A DNA stretch of 64,000 bases from Crocinitomicaceae bacterium (GCA_016709005.1 JADJEU010000020.1:248001-312000), one strand, 5' to 3'. Positions 37,201 through 46,759 are shown, numbered from the stretch's first letter. The notes: a model not told the origin generated them from the letters alone. Made by a program: numbers and translations.

Positions 37201-38606
37201 TCACAACCGGTACCTGCAGCAGGTGCTACAACCTGAATGTAGGCTGTTTGTGTTGCCGGAGTTGGATCGGTTCCAAATCCATTTGACGCCGTAAGTGTTA
37301 CGTTGTAGGTTCCGACCGTTAAGAATGTTACAAAAGGATCTTGCGATGCTGCAGTTGTTCCGCTCACATAAGACCAGTTCACTCCAGCTGTTCCAGAAAT
37401 CACCCAAGCCCAACCAGTAGGCACATTTGTAGATTGATCAATTAAGTTAACTGTTGCTCCTACCGGAATGATTATCGGTGAAACTATATCGGCTGTGAAT
37501 GCTGAGTTTGGCGGTGTATTTGTAGGGTCACAACCTTGAGAAAGCAATAACGAGCCACGAATTCCAGTCAAAACGGTCAACATGTGTGTTGCCTGCTGGG
37601 CAGTGAACATGCACGTACAGTTCGCATAATCCATGTAGTTTTCATATTGTGTTTGAGTCGATCCGCAAGTAGTTTGACTTCCGCTGCAAGAACCAGGAAA
37701 ATTGAAAGAAGGACCTTGTGTATTCGGAGTATCTGTAAAACCGTCATCCGAAGTGCAAGAGCCAGATCCACCCCAGGTATGATCTAAACCTAAATAGTGA
37801 CCTACTTCATGTGTAAGTACATTTTCATTGTTCATTCCAAGATTATAATCGAGAACTATACCATCAATCGTCGATCCGGGTAACACACCACCCACTGGAC
37901 GATATGCATAACCGGCAGTTCCGGAAGAAGCACCGTTAGAAATATCGCAAATCCAAATGTTCAAATAATTGTTGCGATTCCAAATTGTGGACCCACCAGT
38001 TACGGCAGATTTCATTTTGTTTTCCTCGCCATTATCAGAATCATAAAATGCTTCTGCAGTCGCAACTCTTACCACACCAGGCTCCGCTAAAGGAACACCA
38101 GTAGGCGTTTGTGTTGCAAGACAAAAATTAATATTTGCATCTGCCGGAATAAAACCAAAACCTGTTCTTGCACCGCTTGCATCTGCATTTAAAAGTTGAA
38201 AATCTTCAACCAGATCATTAAACACCTGCATGATCAAGGCGTTGGAAACGTTCTCTGCAGGTGTATTGTGAACTACGTGAAAAATTACAGAGATTGTATT
38301 GGTTCCCGGCGTTTTATTATATCCTACCGGCGCTTCTGCCGCAATTTGATTGTGATCGTCGATCACCATTTGATTAAAATTCAATCCTTGGTCAGCATAA
38401 TGCTGCTCAGTGAATTCATGTGATTTACAGGTATGCGTCGATGCACCAGACAACCCAACGGTGCTAGCCGGATTAATTAACGGAGTCGTTAAGTAATGAG
38501 GGGTCAATGTTCCACCTACAGGTTGCAACACTTTTCCATCCGGGCCTTGCGCATGAACGGCAACAAACGAGCATATTGCCGCTATTGCGAAGTAGATTTT
38601 TTTCAT
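34272..38606 (-). CDS. M43 (pappalysin/cytophagalysin-type) metalloprotease with T9SS type A domain
   Basis: 1444 residues. Signal peptide 1-19 (MKKIYFAIAAICSFVAVHAQ), propeptide to about 100, then a zinc metallopeptidase domain with the extended motif HEVGHYLGLDH starting near residue 266 (HExxHxxGxxH metzincin) and a downstream Met-turn candidate YENYMDYANC. A PKD, a jelly-roll-like part and many Ig/SprB-like repeats follow (DICPGGNANITAGGG, QTVCDGANFTAINF, STGVISNGVAGTTYQITY). A final IYPNPTNGM type A sorting domain closes the chain. An exported endopeptidase, likely processed at its C-terminus. The catalytic motif is complete. The isolated gene is flanked by a strong terminator. Confidence 0.92.
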   Translation of the reverse strand: MKKIYFAIAAICSFVAVHAQGPDGKVLQPVGGTLTPHYLTTPLINPASTVGLSGASTHTCKSHEFTEQHYADQGLNFNQMVIDDHNQIAAEAPVGYNKTPGTNTISVIFHVVHNTPAENVSNALIMQVFNDLVEDFQLLNADASGARTGFGFIPADANINFCLATQTPTGVPLAEPGVVRVATAEAFYDSDNGEENKMKSAVTGGSTIWNRNNYLNIWICDISNGASSGTAGYAYRPVGGVLPGSTIDGIVLDYNLGMNNENVLTHEVGHYLGLDHTWGGSGSCTSDDGFTDTPNTQGPSFNFPGSCSGSQTTCGSTQTQYENYMDYANCTCMFTAQQATHMLTVLTGIRGSLLLSQGCDPTNTPPNSAFTADIVSPIIIPVGATVNLIDQSTNVPTGWAWVISGTAGVNWSYVSGTTAASQDPFVTFLTVGTYNVTLTASNGFGTDPTPATQTAYIQVVAPAAGTGCDTLRNWDPADADANGYYYYNPGAGGWGNLPGHVDLDGTNWYSYQYAERFTYAGTAEVRRVSMPFFIAYGTGAATIEMHVYQNAAGEPGAVIATEVIDIADINEGFWNEFEFTTPTSVTGTFWVGFELFYGAGQDTILVGMTNTIAGGVDSYFLDLDGLGWTDGTLLGITGSIAMDVMLSNGAAPIADMTFSSDEVCPGGEITVNGSGSTNVTNYFWYQTDEPVTTIIDDSDQGAATFTFAGPAGDYNIFLYADGSCMTDAIYLPVTVNPAVTATASIVNTTCGYNNGQITVTGATGGTGVYEYKLNSGAWQTSNVFTNLASGSYTVYVRTPGDNCELSFVANVASSAAFTTATVSSNQDICPGGNANITAGGGVTYSWSDGATVLGTTPTINVTPANTTSYTCTVTNGTGCVANVNTTVVVDPLDNASFDFFDFCFGAANSAVNIATPGGTFAFNPLPGGGTTINASTGEISNEVVGTTYTVQYTTNANCANVSTQTVFVNTSDDPQFTTGNYCSGGTNTVTGIATPGGTFTFNGTLPATIDASTGVISNGVAGTTYQITYTTPVGVCQSVSAPVSVTVNTTPTISAVSNQTVCDGANFTAINFAGTGAPTFNWTNTNNTIGLASSGSGNIAAFAGDGTSLGGSAVTGTVTVTPVTGTCSGTPINFTLTVNALPDVDAGSDQTVCTGTAVTLSGGGAASYVWDNGVTNSVAFTPAIGSVVYTVTGTGANLCTNTDAVTVTVTSADVATFASTNICAGDINIISGVVTTGGTFTYDGTDGSSINASTGVITNGVAGTTYNITYTTPAGPCQSVSTPVAVTVFANPAAAGAVTNDDGSTNGAIDVTITGGSAPYITAWDHGPSSEDLTGLAAGSYGVTVTDANGCSAYQSFTVISVVGVDTNPLNAALSIYPNPTNGMITVTLEGDFNIVVQDARGRVVMQQSGNNNLSIDLYSLESAVYFISVQQGDHVVVRRIVKQ

Positions 38607-38745
38607 GTAAAGGATTTTTAAGATTTATGGAAGCTAATTTAGGAAAATAAAATCAACCCCAATCAAATGTTAAGAACTTGACAAAAAGTGAATTAACAAG
38701 AAGTTAGGCGGTGCTTTGCAGGCGATGCTTTTTGAAAAACGCATC

Positions 38746-39252
38746 CTAATCCCACAAATAATTAATCATCACATCGTCCATGCGTTTCAGAAATAATGGA
38801 TTTGGAGCACGCATGCTTTTAAAATAAACCTCTTGATATTCATTGAGATTAAATTTATGGAAGAGAGCCTTTGACATTCCATAAAGTGTATTTTTAGAAG
38901 GGTGATTCACCCTCGAAATGAACGAATCGTATTCATTGACGACCTTTTCAAATTCAAAAACTGTCATCTCATAAATCAGCGCAAACTTTTCAATGATTTT
39001 TGACCGGATTTCTTTTGCATCTTCGGCTTCAAAGTGTGCATCCAGGTATTTCAAATTGCCGGCAAGTACGATCATCATAAAACTATCCGCATACGATTCA
39101 TTGATCGCTGGATCGTGTACAAAAGCAGCATCATCATTAATCATTCCGGCAATATCACCAAAACCGCTTTCTACAGCTTCATTGAGTGAATTGACAAACA
39201 CGTTTGCCAACCGGTTATGGTCAAGTTTTTTCTTTACTAACAATCCAAACAT
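38746..39252 (-). CDS. Conserved-looking hypothetical cytosolic protein
   Basis: 168 residues, ATG start, mostly helical, no signal or membrane segment. Repeated aromatic and acidic patches (GFGDIAGMINDDAAFVHDP, FEFEKVVNEYDSFISRVNHP, KALFHKFNLNEYQEVYFK). I do not recognise a family. It follows the cca gene by 125 bases and has a TATCTTAG box in that gap, so it may be independently transcribed. Confidence 0.6.
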   Translation of the reverse strand: MFGLLVKKKLDHNRLANVFVNSLNEAVESGFGDIAGMINDDAAFVHDPAINESYADSFMMIVLAGNLKYLDAHFEAEDAKEIRSKIIEKFALIYEMTVFEFEKVVNEYDSFISRVNHPSKNTLYGMSKALFHKFNLNEYQEVYFKSMRAPNPLFLKRMDDVMINYLWD

Positions 39253-39377
39253 AGCATTGGTTTATGCAGAATATTAGGCTAAGATAGCGGGAAGGCATAT
39301 GCTCTATACGCCAACAGACGGTAGTTATTCACAGCAAAAAGTTTAGAGGAGTTAAGTTAATGTTAAGTCAGAGGTCT

Positions 39378-40799
39378 TTATTGCTTCCTTGACTTCACTT
39401 GTATTCCCTTTGCTTGAGCCTGTTTCAGGAGAAACTCATAGGCCTCGTTGTAATCATTTTTAATGAGGCCTTCCAGGATTGCTTCTTTGATTTCATTTTT
39501 CAGAATTCCAACAACTTTCGATGGCTCCAGACCAAAAATGTCCATGATTTGTTCACCAGTAACGGGCGGTTGAAAGTTTCGAAGATGATCTTTTTCTTCA
39601 ACCGATTTTAATTTTTCACGCACACGTTCAAAGTTCTGACGATACTTTACCACCTTAAATTCATTTTTGGTAGTAATGTCTGCGTTGCACAAAGTCATCA
39701 GATCATCTATATCATCACCGGCTTCAAAAAGCAATCTTCTAATAGCAGAATCTGTTACGGCTCCGTTCACAAGAGCAATTGGTCTCAGATGCAAACGAAC
39801 CAGTTTTTCAACGTACTTCATTTTAACATCCAAAGGTTGTTTCAATCGTGTAAAAATTCCTTTTACCATACGCGCGCCCAACTCCTCGTGTCCATGAAAA
39901 GTCCAGCCGACTGTCTGATGAAATTTTTTGGTTTTTGGTTTTGCAATGTCATGCAAAATGGCTGACCATCTTAACCATAAATCATCTGTATCGCTTGAAA
40001 TATTATCGAGTACCTCAAGCGTGTGATAGAAATTGTCTTTATGCGATTTTCCGTTAATTGTTTCTACACCACAAAGGGCAACCATCTCTGGAAAAAACTG
40101 ATGCAATAATCTTGTATCCAACAACAAACCTAAGCCACGTGAAGGTTTTTCTGAGAGGACAATTTTATTGAACTCATCCATGGTTCGTTCAATGGAAATA
40201 ATTTTTAACCGCTCAGCATTTTTGGAAATTGACGACAATGAATTTTGTTCAATCTTAAATCCAAGCTGAGAGGCAAAACGAATGGCGCGCATCATTCGCA
40301 GTGGATCATCTGAATAAGTTTGATCAGGTTCTAAAGGAGTACGAATGATTTTATTTTTCAAATCTTCCAAACCTTCAAAGGGATCCAACACTTCACCAAA
40401 ACTGCTTTTTGACAAACTGATGGCAAGCGCATTGATGGTAAAATCACGGCGCTTTTGATCGTCGCTCAGGGATCCACTCTCTACGATAGGTTTGCGTGAA
40501 TCTCTGCTGTACGATTCTTTTCTAGCGCCTACAAATTCAATCTCAAGATCATCACAGCGAAATGCAGCCGTACCAAAATTTTTATAGTAAGCAACTTTCG
40601 TTATTTTCAGTTCATTTGCCACTTTTTCAGCAAATTCCAAACCATCACCCAATACCACAAAATCAATATCTTTTGAAGGCCTTTTCAAAATCAGATCACG
40701 CACAAAACCGCCGATCACAAAGGATGATTTTCCTTCACGCGCAGCGACATCAGACACAGCCTGAAAAACGCGATGATTTAATTTGTCTTTTAAATTCAA
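39378..40799 (-). CDS. cca: CCA-adding tRNA nucleotidyltransferase / poly(A) polymerase family, with HD domain
   Basis: 473 residues. Class II nucleotidyltransferase head: FVIGGFVRDLIL (about 25-36) and the DxD pair in SKDIDFVVLG (about 40); the RRDFTINALA motif (about 111-120) for ribose and template recognition; DPLRMMRAIRFASQLGF neck helices; then an HD phosphohydrolase domain (WSAILHDIAKPKTKKF, about 279-295). This is the Bacteroidota form of the CCA-adding enzyme, which restores the tRNA 3' end; discrimination from poly(A) polymerase is not certain by eye. Starts two bases after the sua5 stop: a tRNA-maturation operon. Confidence 0.88.
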   Translation of the reverse strand: MNLKDKLNHRVFQAVSDVAAREGKSSFVIGGFVRDLILKRPSKDIDFVVLGDGLEFAEKVANELKITKVAYYKNFGTAAFRCDDLEIEFVGARKESYSRDSRKPIVESGSLSDDQKRRDFTINALAISLSKSSFGEVLDPFEGLEDLKNKIIRTPLEPDQTYSDDPLRMMRAIRFASQLGFKIEQNSLSSISKNAERLKIISIERTMDEFNKIVLSEKPSRGLGLLLDTRLLHQFFPEMVALCGVETINGKSHKDNFYHTLEVLDNISSDTDDLWLRWSAILHDIAKPKTKKFHQTVGWTFHGHEELGARMVKGIFTRLKQPLDVKMKYVEKLVRLHLRPIALVNGAVTDSAIRRLLFEAGDDIDDLMTLCNADITTKNEFKVVKYRQNFERVREKLKSVEEKDHLRNFQPPVTGEQIMDIFGLEPSKVVGILKNEIKEAILEGLIKNDYNEAYEFLLKQAQAKGIQVKSRKQ

Positions 40800-40801
40800 A
40801 C

Positions 40802-41362
40802 TTATTTGCGGATAATTTTCAGCTCACCTTTCAAACCAATTTTAAGAATCTGAGAAGGTGTGCCTGCTTTTTGATCATGTTGCAAATTTACAACGTAATC
40901 TACTTCTTTCAGAATCTGAGGATCAATATCCTGAAATTGTTTTGGAAAAGGTTGTCCAGATATATTTGCGGATGTTGACACAATACCTGATTTAGTCCGT
41001 TGCATCAGGGCATTGCAAAAATCATGACTTGTTTTACGAATTGCAATACTCCCGTCATCTGCCAGAATTTTTTTGGAGACGCTTACACCTTTCGGATAAA
41101 TAATTGTCAGCGGATTTTCTGCCATGTCCATTAAATCATAACAAATTTCAGGAATGGTATGTACGTATTTATTCAGCAAAAACTCACTGTTCACCAGAAC
41201 AATAAAACTTTTTGATTCGTCTCTTTTTTTAATCGCACAGATTTTTTCAATGGCCTTATCATTGGTTGGATCGCAACCCAAACCCCAGATTGTATCTGTA
41301 GGATATAAGATTACACCGCCTTCAGAAATAACTTTTGCAGCTTTGTCAACTTCTTCTTTCAC
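40802..41362 (-). CDS. L-threonylcarbamoyladenylate synthase (Sua5/YrdC family)
   Basis: 186 residues from the GTG at 41362. An upstream GTG at 41401 would add 13 residues (MQFFLCLKTYLYG) read through the terminator of the preceding gene, so it is rejected. The YrdC fold is shown by GGVILYPTDTIWGLGCDP, AIKKRDESKSFIVLV, PLTIIYP and IVSTSANISGQP. It makes threonylcarbamoyl-AMP from Thr, bicarbonate and ATP for the t6A37 modification of ANN-decoding tRNAs. The chain is the short YrdC type without the Sua5 C-terminal domain. In an operon with cca. Confidence 0.9.
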   Translation of the reverse strand: MKEEVDKAAKVISEGGVILYPTDTIWGLGCDPTNDKAIEKICAIKKRDESKSFIVLVNSEFLLNKYVHTIPEICYDLMDMAENPLTIIYPKGVSVSKKILADDGSIAIRKTSHDFCNALMQRTKSGIVSTSANISGQPFPKQFQDIDPQILKEVDYVVNLQHDQKAGTPSQILKIGLKGELKIIRK

Positions 41363-41391
41363 GCCGTAAAGATAAGTTTTTAGACATAAAA

Positions 41392-41420
41392 AAAACTGCA
41401 CCGGAATCCGATGCAGTTTT
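41392..41420 (-). terminator. Terminator of the T9SS cargo gene ending at 41440
   Basis: Nearly perfect hairpin AAAACTGCA-c-CGGA-a-TCCG-a-TGCAGTTTT with a following T-run on the minus strand. It overlaps the artificially long version of the sua5 frame. Confidence 0.9.
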
Positions 41421-41439
41421 CCAAATTTAAAAACGGCGG

Positions 41440-42462
41440 TTATTCAACCACTAATTTTTCTTGCGAGATCACGCCATCTGTTGTAACCTGGATAACGTAG
41501 ATACCTGCAGGAAGTGTTGCAACATCAACAGTTACAGTTGTTGCAGGGTTATTTACTGAAAACACAACCTGACCAGCTGCATTGAAAATGTTGATTGACT
41601 CTGAAGTACCAGCTGTTGTAATCGTTAACACATTGTTAGCCGGATTAGGATAAACTGAGAAAGTAGTATTTACCATCTCTTCTGATCCTAAAAAATTAGC
41701 CGGAGTTCCTGAATAATAAACCGCAGTGTAGTTATCATTTAAAGCATCACTTGTGATATCAATTGTACCGTGCACAAAAATTGGTTGCTTATCATTTGCC
41801 AGATCGTAATATGAATAAACTGTACGTGTAACCGTTCCAGTAATAGTCATTGGAGGAAAAGGAATTGTAATTGAAGCATCCAAAATCTCTACTAGTTTAA
41901 TACGCAAAATATTTGTGTGTGTGTTGCCGGATACTTTCAAGGTTCCAAAACCATCACAGGTAACTGTTCCAGTACCAGTCGAAGGAAATGTATTTCCCAT
42001 AATATCAGCTTCTCCAACAATTGCATCTGTATAAGAGTCCCCTACTGCCATTGGAAAAACAATAGCTTTTAGTGGATTTGAACTATGTCTAACGATAACT
42101 TCATTACCACTTGCAGTAAATACATAACCATGAACAGTCATTGAATCAGGGCTATTTGAAAAGAAAATGGAAACCCCATTACTCAAATCATCATTGTAAG
42201 CTGCATTCGTGAAATCTGGCGCGTAAATGCTGGATGATGCATCCACAATATTATCTGGATTTGTTGCGGTTTCATAAGCCCACAAAGTATCATAATCCCA
42301 GGTTACGCCGGTACCGGTAACTGCGCTGTATGACACCGCATTACTGTCCATCACAAAATAATTTGTGCTCATTCCTAAGCCCAGGGTATCATCTACTGTA
42401 AAAGTCTGGCTCATACCAGAGAGTGCTGTCAATACACCAGAAAGAAGTAAAACTTTTTTCAT
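41440..42462 (-). CDS. Secreted protein with T9SS type A sorting domain
   Basis: 340 residues. Signal peptide MKKVLLLSGVLTALSGMSQ; a beta-rich, acidic mature part of about 240 residues with no recognised domain; a type A sorting domain over the last ~75 residues (VYPNPANNVLTI, AAGQVVFSVNN, PAGIYVIQV, EKLVVE). Probably released or attached to the surface through T9SS. It is divergent from the MMPL exporter with only 26 bases between annotated starts, and a promoter-like pair overlaps the exporter's 5' end. Confidence 0.8.
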   Translation of the reverse strand: MKKVLLLSGVLTALSGMSQTFTVDDTLGLGMSTNYFVMDSNAVSYSAVTGTGVTWDYDTLWAYETATNPDNIVDASSSIYAPDFTNAAYNDDLSNGVSIFFSNSPDSMTVHGYVFTASGNEVIVRHSSNPLKAIVFPMAVGDSYTDAIVGEADIMGNTFPSTGTGTVTCDGFGTLKVSGNTHTNILRIKLVEILDASITIPFPPMTITGTVTRTVYSYYDLANDKQPIFVHGTIDITSDALNDNYTAVYYSGTPANFLGSEEMVNTTFSVYPNPANNVLTITTAGTSESINIFNAAGQVVFSVNNPATTVTVDVATLPAGIYVIQVTTDGVISQEKLVVE

Positions 42463-42488
42463 AATTTATTTTTTTTTGTTTTGAATTA

Positions 42489-44792
42489 GTGACTAAATGT
42501 ACAACTTTGCTAACGAAAGTAACAAAGAATAGGTTGGAAGGTATATTAAAGTTTTCGAAGGTTAGTTTGGCAATCGTGTTGCTCATCACACTGTTTCTGG
42601 GCTTTCAAATTAAAAATCTAAAGTTTGATTATGATTTTGAGGCATTCTTTCCGCCTGATGATCCTGAGACACAATATTTCGAAGAGCACCGGAAACGGTT
42701 TGAATCGGACAATGATTTTATATTTATTGTTGCCCGCAATGAACCAACAGTGTTTAATCACGCATTCTTAAACAAGGTAGATGCTTTTGCAGATTCATTG
42801 GCAAAAGACAGTTTGGTTCGCGGAGTTCAATGTCTGACCAATATGGAAGATTATTTAAAGACTCCGTTTTCACCGATGGTTTTTAAAACACCTTATCTAA
42901 ACCTGGATGCCAACTCAGATCTTTCAAAAGATTCAGCGCGTATTTTCAACCGGGCTGAACTCAAAGGCTTTTTTATCAACGAAAAGGCAGACGGCATTTT
43001 AATTTATGTCAAACATCAACAATATCTTTCCAAAAAGAAATGTGATCTTTTAAAATCACACATAGATGACCTGCTTGCACATTTTGAGCTTACAGATTTT
43101 AAATACGCCGGCCGAACGATTGGACTTGGGTATTATATTGATAAAATGCAAAATGAAACGCTGCTCTTCATAGGGCTTTCATTTATTCTCATCATTGCAT
43201 TTTTAATTTTCACCTTCAAATCACTATGGGGTGTTTGGGTTCCGCTCACAATAGTCACACTTTCCATGGTTTGGATTGTTGGTTTCATGGCACTGGTTGG
43301 CCAACCCATGAATTTAGTGTTAACTGTTTTACCTTCTATTATTTTTGTCGTTGCCATGTCTGATGTGATTCATCTTGTTTCAAAATACATGGATGAAATC
43401 AGGCTCGGAAAGAATAAATACGATGCTGTAAAAACTGCTTACAAAGAAGTTGGCCTGGCAACTTTGATGACGTCCGTAACAACGGCCATTGGATTTATCA
43501 CCTTGATCACAGTGAGCATGGAGCCGGTAAGAGATTTTGGAATTTATACGGCAGTTGGTGTCATGCTGGCTTACGTGCTAACTTACACCGTTTTGCCTGG
43601 ACTATTAATTCATACTAAAGCACCCAAAATTTCAGACAAAACGACAACCGAAACTACCTGGTATATTATTCTGCATAAACTATTCCGATACCTTATCCGA
43701 AAAAGAAAATTTGTATTTGGTCTTTCCATTTTTGTAGTTGGATTGAGCGTTTTCGGGACGCTGCTGGTAAAGGCAGATTATTACTTACTGGAAGATCTTA
43801 GTAAAAAAAGTTCACTCAGACAAGACTACGATTATTTTGACAAAGAGTTTATGGGTCTCAGACCATTTGAGATGGCTGTTGAAGTTAAAGATCCTCAGCG
43901 TTCAGTTTTAGATTATCAAGTATTAAAAGAGATTGATAAAGTCGAAACCTACCTCACGCAGAATTATGGAATCAAACAATGTTTCTCCATCGTCAATGTG
44001 TTAAAAATAGCCAATCGATCTGAGCACAGCGGACAAGTTGATTATTTTGTTTTGCCGGATTCAGCTTCATGTGTGAAATACATAGAGCAATTGCGAACCT
44101 TTGATAAAAGCAATATGCTTGCCTCATTTGTAGACAGCACTGAAAAATATGCGCGTATTTCCAGCACAATGGGTGATGTAGGCATGTATGAAATCAAAAA
44201 AAGAGATAAGGAACTTCACAAATTCATGTCAACCAACGTCAACTCTGAATTGGTAGAATTTAAATCTACAGGCACTGCTCATTTACTTGATCTTAACATG
44301 AGTTCCCTTTCACTCAACATGATGTACGGCTTGCTTATTTCATGTGGTTTGATTGGTCTTATTATGGGCTTTTTGTATCGATCTGTTAAGATGGTATTAA
44401 TTGCACTTACTGTAAATATTTTACCGCTGCTCATGATTGGTGCGCTACTTGGTTTTGCAGGAATTGACATGAAAGTTTCGACCGCAATTATTTTCACCAT
44501 TTCATTTGGAATTGCGGTTGACGACACACTTCATTTTATGAGTAGATTCCGTCTTGAACTTTCAAAAGGAAGAACGTATTTGTATGCCTTAAAACGAACT
44601 TTTTTGTCAACCGGAAAAGCAATTGTATTAACGAGCGTAATACTTTGTGCAGGATTTTTATTACTGTTGTTTTCAGATTTTCTGGGAACCTTCTACGTTG
44701 GCCTTTTAATCAGCCTTACTCTAATTTTTGCGCTTTTGGCAGACCTCTTTCTTTTACCGGTTCTGTTGATGATATTCCACAAAAAGAAATAA
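42489..44792 (+). CDS. MMPL/RND-superfamily exporter
   Basis: 767 residues if the GTG at 42489 is used; no ATG is available before the first helix and the TTG codons at 42507 or 42534 are alternatives. Two similar halves, each one helix, a periplasmic domain (FDYDFEAFFPPDDPETQYF; DYYLLEDLSKKSSLRQDYDYF) and five clustered helices, as in MMPL and sterol-sensing-like RND proteins. Conserved helix-4 acids are seen (VVAMSDVIHLVSKYMDE in half one, GIAVDDTLHFMSRFRLE in half two). Such proteins export lipids or hopanoid-like molecules, driven by protons. The substrate is unknown. Stop codon directly abuts that of the convergent carboxypeptidase. Confidence 0.82.
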   Translation: MTKCTTLLTKVTKNRLEGILKFSKVSLAIVLLITLFLGFQIKNLKFDYDFEAFFPPDDPETQYFEEHRKRFESDNDFIFIVARNEPTVFNHAFLNKVDAFADSLAKDSLVRGVQCLTNMEDYLKTPFSPMVFKTPYLNLDANSDLSKDSARIFNRAELKGFFINEKADGILIYVKHQQYLSKKKCDLLKSHIDDLLAHFELTDFKYAGRTIGLGYYIDKMQNETLLFIGLSFILIIAFLIFTFKSLWGVWVPLTIVTLSMVWIVGFMALVGQPMNLVLTVLPSIIFVVAMSDVIHLVSKYMDEIRLGKNKYDAVKTAYKEVGLATLMTSVTTAIGFITLITVSMEPVRDFGIYTAVGVMLAYVLTYTVLPGLLIHTKAPKISDKTTTETTWYIILHKLFRYLIRKRKFVFGLSIFVVGLSVFGTLLVKADYYLLEDLSKKSSLRQDYDYFDKEFMGLRPFEMAVEVKDPQRSVLDYQVLKEIDKVETYLTQNYGIKQCFSIVNVLKIANRSEHSGQVDYFVLPDSASCVKYIEQLRTFDKSNMLASFVDSTEKYARISSTMGDVGMYEIKKRDKELHKFMSTNVNSELVEFKSTGTAHLLDLNMSSLSLNMMYGLLISCGLIGLIMGFLYRSVKMVLIALTVNILPLLMIGALLGFAGIDMKVSTAIIFTISFGIAVDDTLHFMSRFRLELSKGRTYLYALKRTFLSTGKAIVLTSVILCAGFLLLLFSDFLGTFYVGLLISLTLIFALLADLFLLPVLLMIFHKKK
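42494..42526 (-). promoter_or_regulatory. Candidate promoter of the T9SS cargo gene
   Basis: Minus-strand TTTG (42523-42526), 21-base spacer, TACATTTA (42494-42501; one mismatch to TAnnTTTG). It lies inside the annotated start of the divergent exporter gene, which hints that the exporter starts further in. Confidence 0.4.
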
Positions 44793-46540
44793 TCAGTCAA
44801 CCACAAATTCAGTCAATAATTCAGGAGCAATCGATTGCATAACACGATAAACCGGATACTGATTGTGTGTAGGTTCATAGTGATCTGATCCTTTATAAAT
44901 AAAATAAAGTTGCGCAAAAGAACTGTTTGCAAAATCCGGATCTGTCTTTTCTTTTCTTCAAAAGCAATTTTAAGAGCTGGTTTGGATTCTAAAACAAGCG
45001 GTGCTTCATCTTCAAAAACGTAGGCTGAAAACCATTCTTTTTGTTGCAGAACAGCATCAAAATAATTCCAGGCCAAATAACTATCAACGGCATGCGGCTC
45101 CAATGTTTCAATCAAAAAACGAACTTTAGAATTGTTGGTTGGAATTACATAATCACCTTTTCGTAAATCTGTCTTTTTTGAATTTTTATCTACTTCAATT
45201 GAATGATGCAAATAATGTCCTTCATACGGTCCGTTGGTTGTTTCAAAATGGATGATGTCATAAACTTCAACATCGATTAATATCGTTTCATTTAATCGGA
45301 AAATTTCAACTTGATTCGCTTGCAATTTTGGAATCAACACATCCCATGCCTGGGGAATAATATAATAAGCGGGACGCTCCACATAATCGTGAGCGGTGTA
45401 GGTATTGTAGTAACGAATTTGTTTTGTAAACGGTCGGTCACGATTGTAAAATAATCGAGTTTGGCCGGTCACATCACTCATTTTATATTCAGCCTCAAAT
45501 CCCATAAATGGAATGGAATCAAATTGGGTTGTATCCAACTCCCAATTCAATGGGAATTTTTTTGTCTGCGCTAAATTTTCATCCGCCTTTTTTCTAATCT
45601 CTTTTAATGCTGTGTGATTTTTTTCCATGAATTCCACAATCGTGTAAAGCAAATCATAGGTAGCAAGCATGCGCTGATCAAAAGGTTTAAGCATATGCGT
45701 TTCGGCAACAAAACCAATTGTGTTGAACAAATTTGTATAGCCCGTTGAATAGCGTGGTGTTTCTAAAAAATCAACCAAACCATCGTCCGGAATTTCTTTC
45801 ATTGTTGTGACATAAGGAATCATGGGAAAACCTTTCATTTCCATTTCACTGTACAGATAAGGATTCATTGAAGTATCTACAAACTCTGCAAGAACTGGAT
45901 TCATTTTATTCAGCTGACTGGTGATCAAGGTCATCACATATTGATAATCGGCGCCGTTTGAAGTATGCGTATCTATAAAAACAGCAGGCTTTAACGTGTG
46001 AAATATTTTATAAAACGCAAAGGTATTTTTGCTATCCGATTTTATAAAATCACGATTCAAATCTAAATTTTTAGAGTTGCCTCTGAAGCCATATTCAAGC
46101 GGACCGTTTTGATTGGCACGGCTGCAACAATTTCGATTGTGAGCCCCACCAATATTATAGATTGGAATGATTGCGATGATTACATTTTCAGGAATCAATT
46201 TTGAATCTGCCAACAAATCTTTGCACAATTTAATTGAAGCATCTACACCTTCAGGTTCTCCGGGATGAATAGCATTATTGATTAAAAAAACAGGTTTTAA
46301 ATCAAGTTCCTTTTGTGTGAATTTTCCAGTCTTATTAATCAGAAAAAGTGAAACCGGTAATCCATAATCACTCATTCCATATTCCTGATACGTGCAAAAT
46401 TTAGGGTATTTCTTAGCCATCAATTTATATTCTTGAATCGCCTCATCATAAGTATAGGTTTGATTGGAGAGATAAGGCTCATCCTGACAAAAAACATGCG
46501 CCAAACTAAAAAAAACTAAAAGACTAAAAAGATATTTCAT
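44793..46540 (-). CDS. M14-family zinc carboxypeptidase, frameshifted as read
   Basis: About 582 residues after correction. Signal peptide MKYLFSLLVFFSLAHVFC; M14 domain with zinc ligands in NAIHPGEPEG (His/Glu about 90-95), substrate arginines NLDLNRDF, third ligand DTHTSNG (about 190) and catalytic Glu candidate FVAETHMLK. The uninterrupted frame ends in a basic nonsense tail to 44813. Restoring one A in the A-run at about 44947-44956 (EEKKRQIR becomes EEKKKTDPDFANSSF) gives a sensible C-terminus ending TEFVVD with stop at 44793, exactly abutting the convergent gene's stop. This is the D,L-/M14 carboxypeptidase class that trims secreted peptides. Whether the deletion is real or an error is open. 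Confidence 0.85.
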
Positions 46541-46649
46541 GGTTTCAAATTATCGCTGCAGCCGAAGTTACAAATAATATGAAAGCACTTGTCTTGGAAA
46601 TCCATCAGCGGCAAATCAAAGGGTGAAACCGATTACCAAATGAAACATA

Positions 46650-46745
46650 TTTCAAGCAAAGCGCGCAAAGAATAGCAAAGGTTATGTGCTTTTTTCTTTG
46701 AGATCTTTGCGCATTTTTTTCTTTGCGGACTTTGCGTGAAACTTT
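46650..46745. repeat. Second copy of the 'ctttgcg' intergenic repeat
   Basis: Words such as ctttgcgcat, ctttgcggactttgcgtgaaa and cgcaaagaat make an imperfect inverted and direct repeat block related to 25368-25490. It sits in the 274-base gap before the lipoprotein gene; nothing else is seen there except the terminator. Confidence 0.5.
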
Positions 46746-46759
46746 AAAATCTCGAAACC

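Noticed and set aside
40802..41401. Longer sua5 start at the GTG 41401
   Set aside because: It would place the start inside the terminator hairpin of the neighbouring gene and adds residues not seen in the family.
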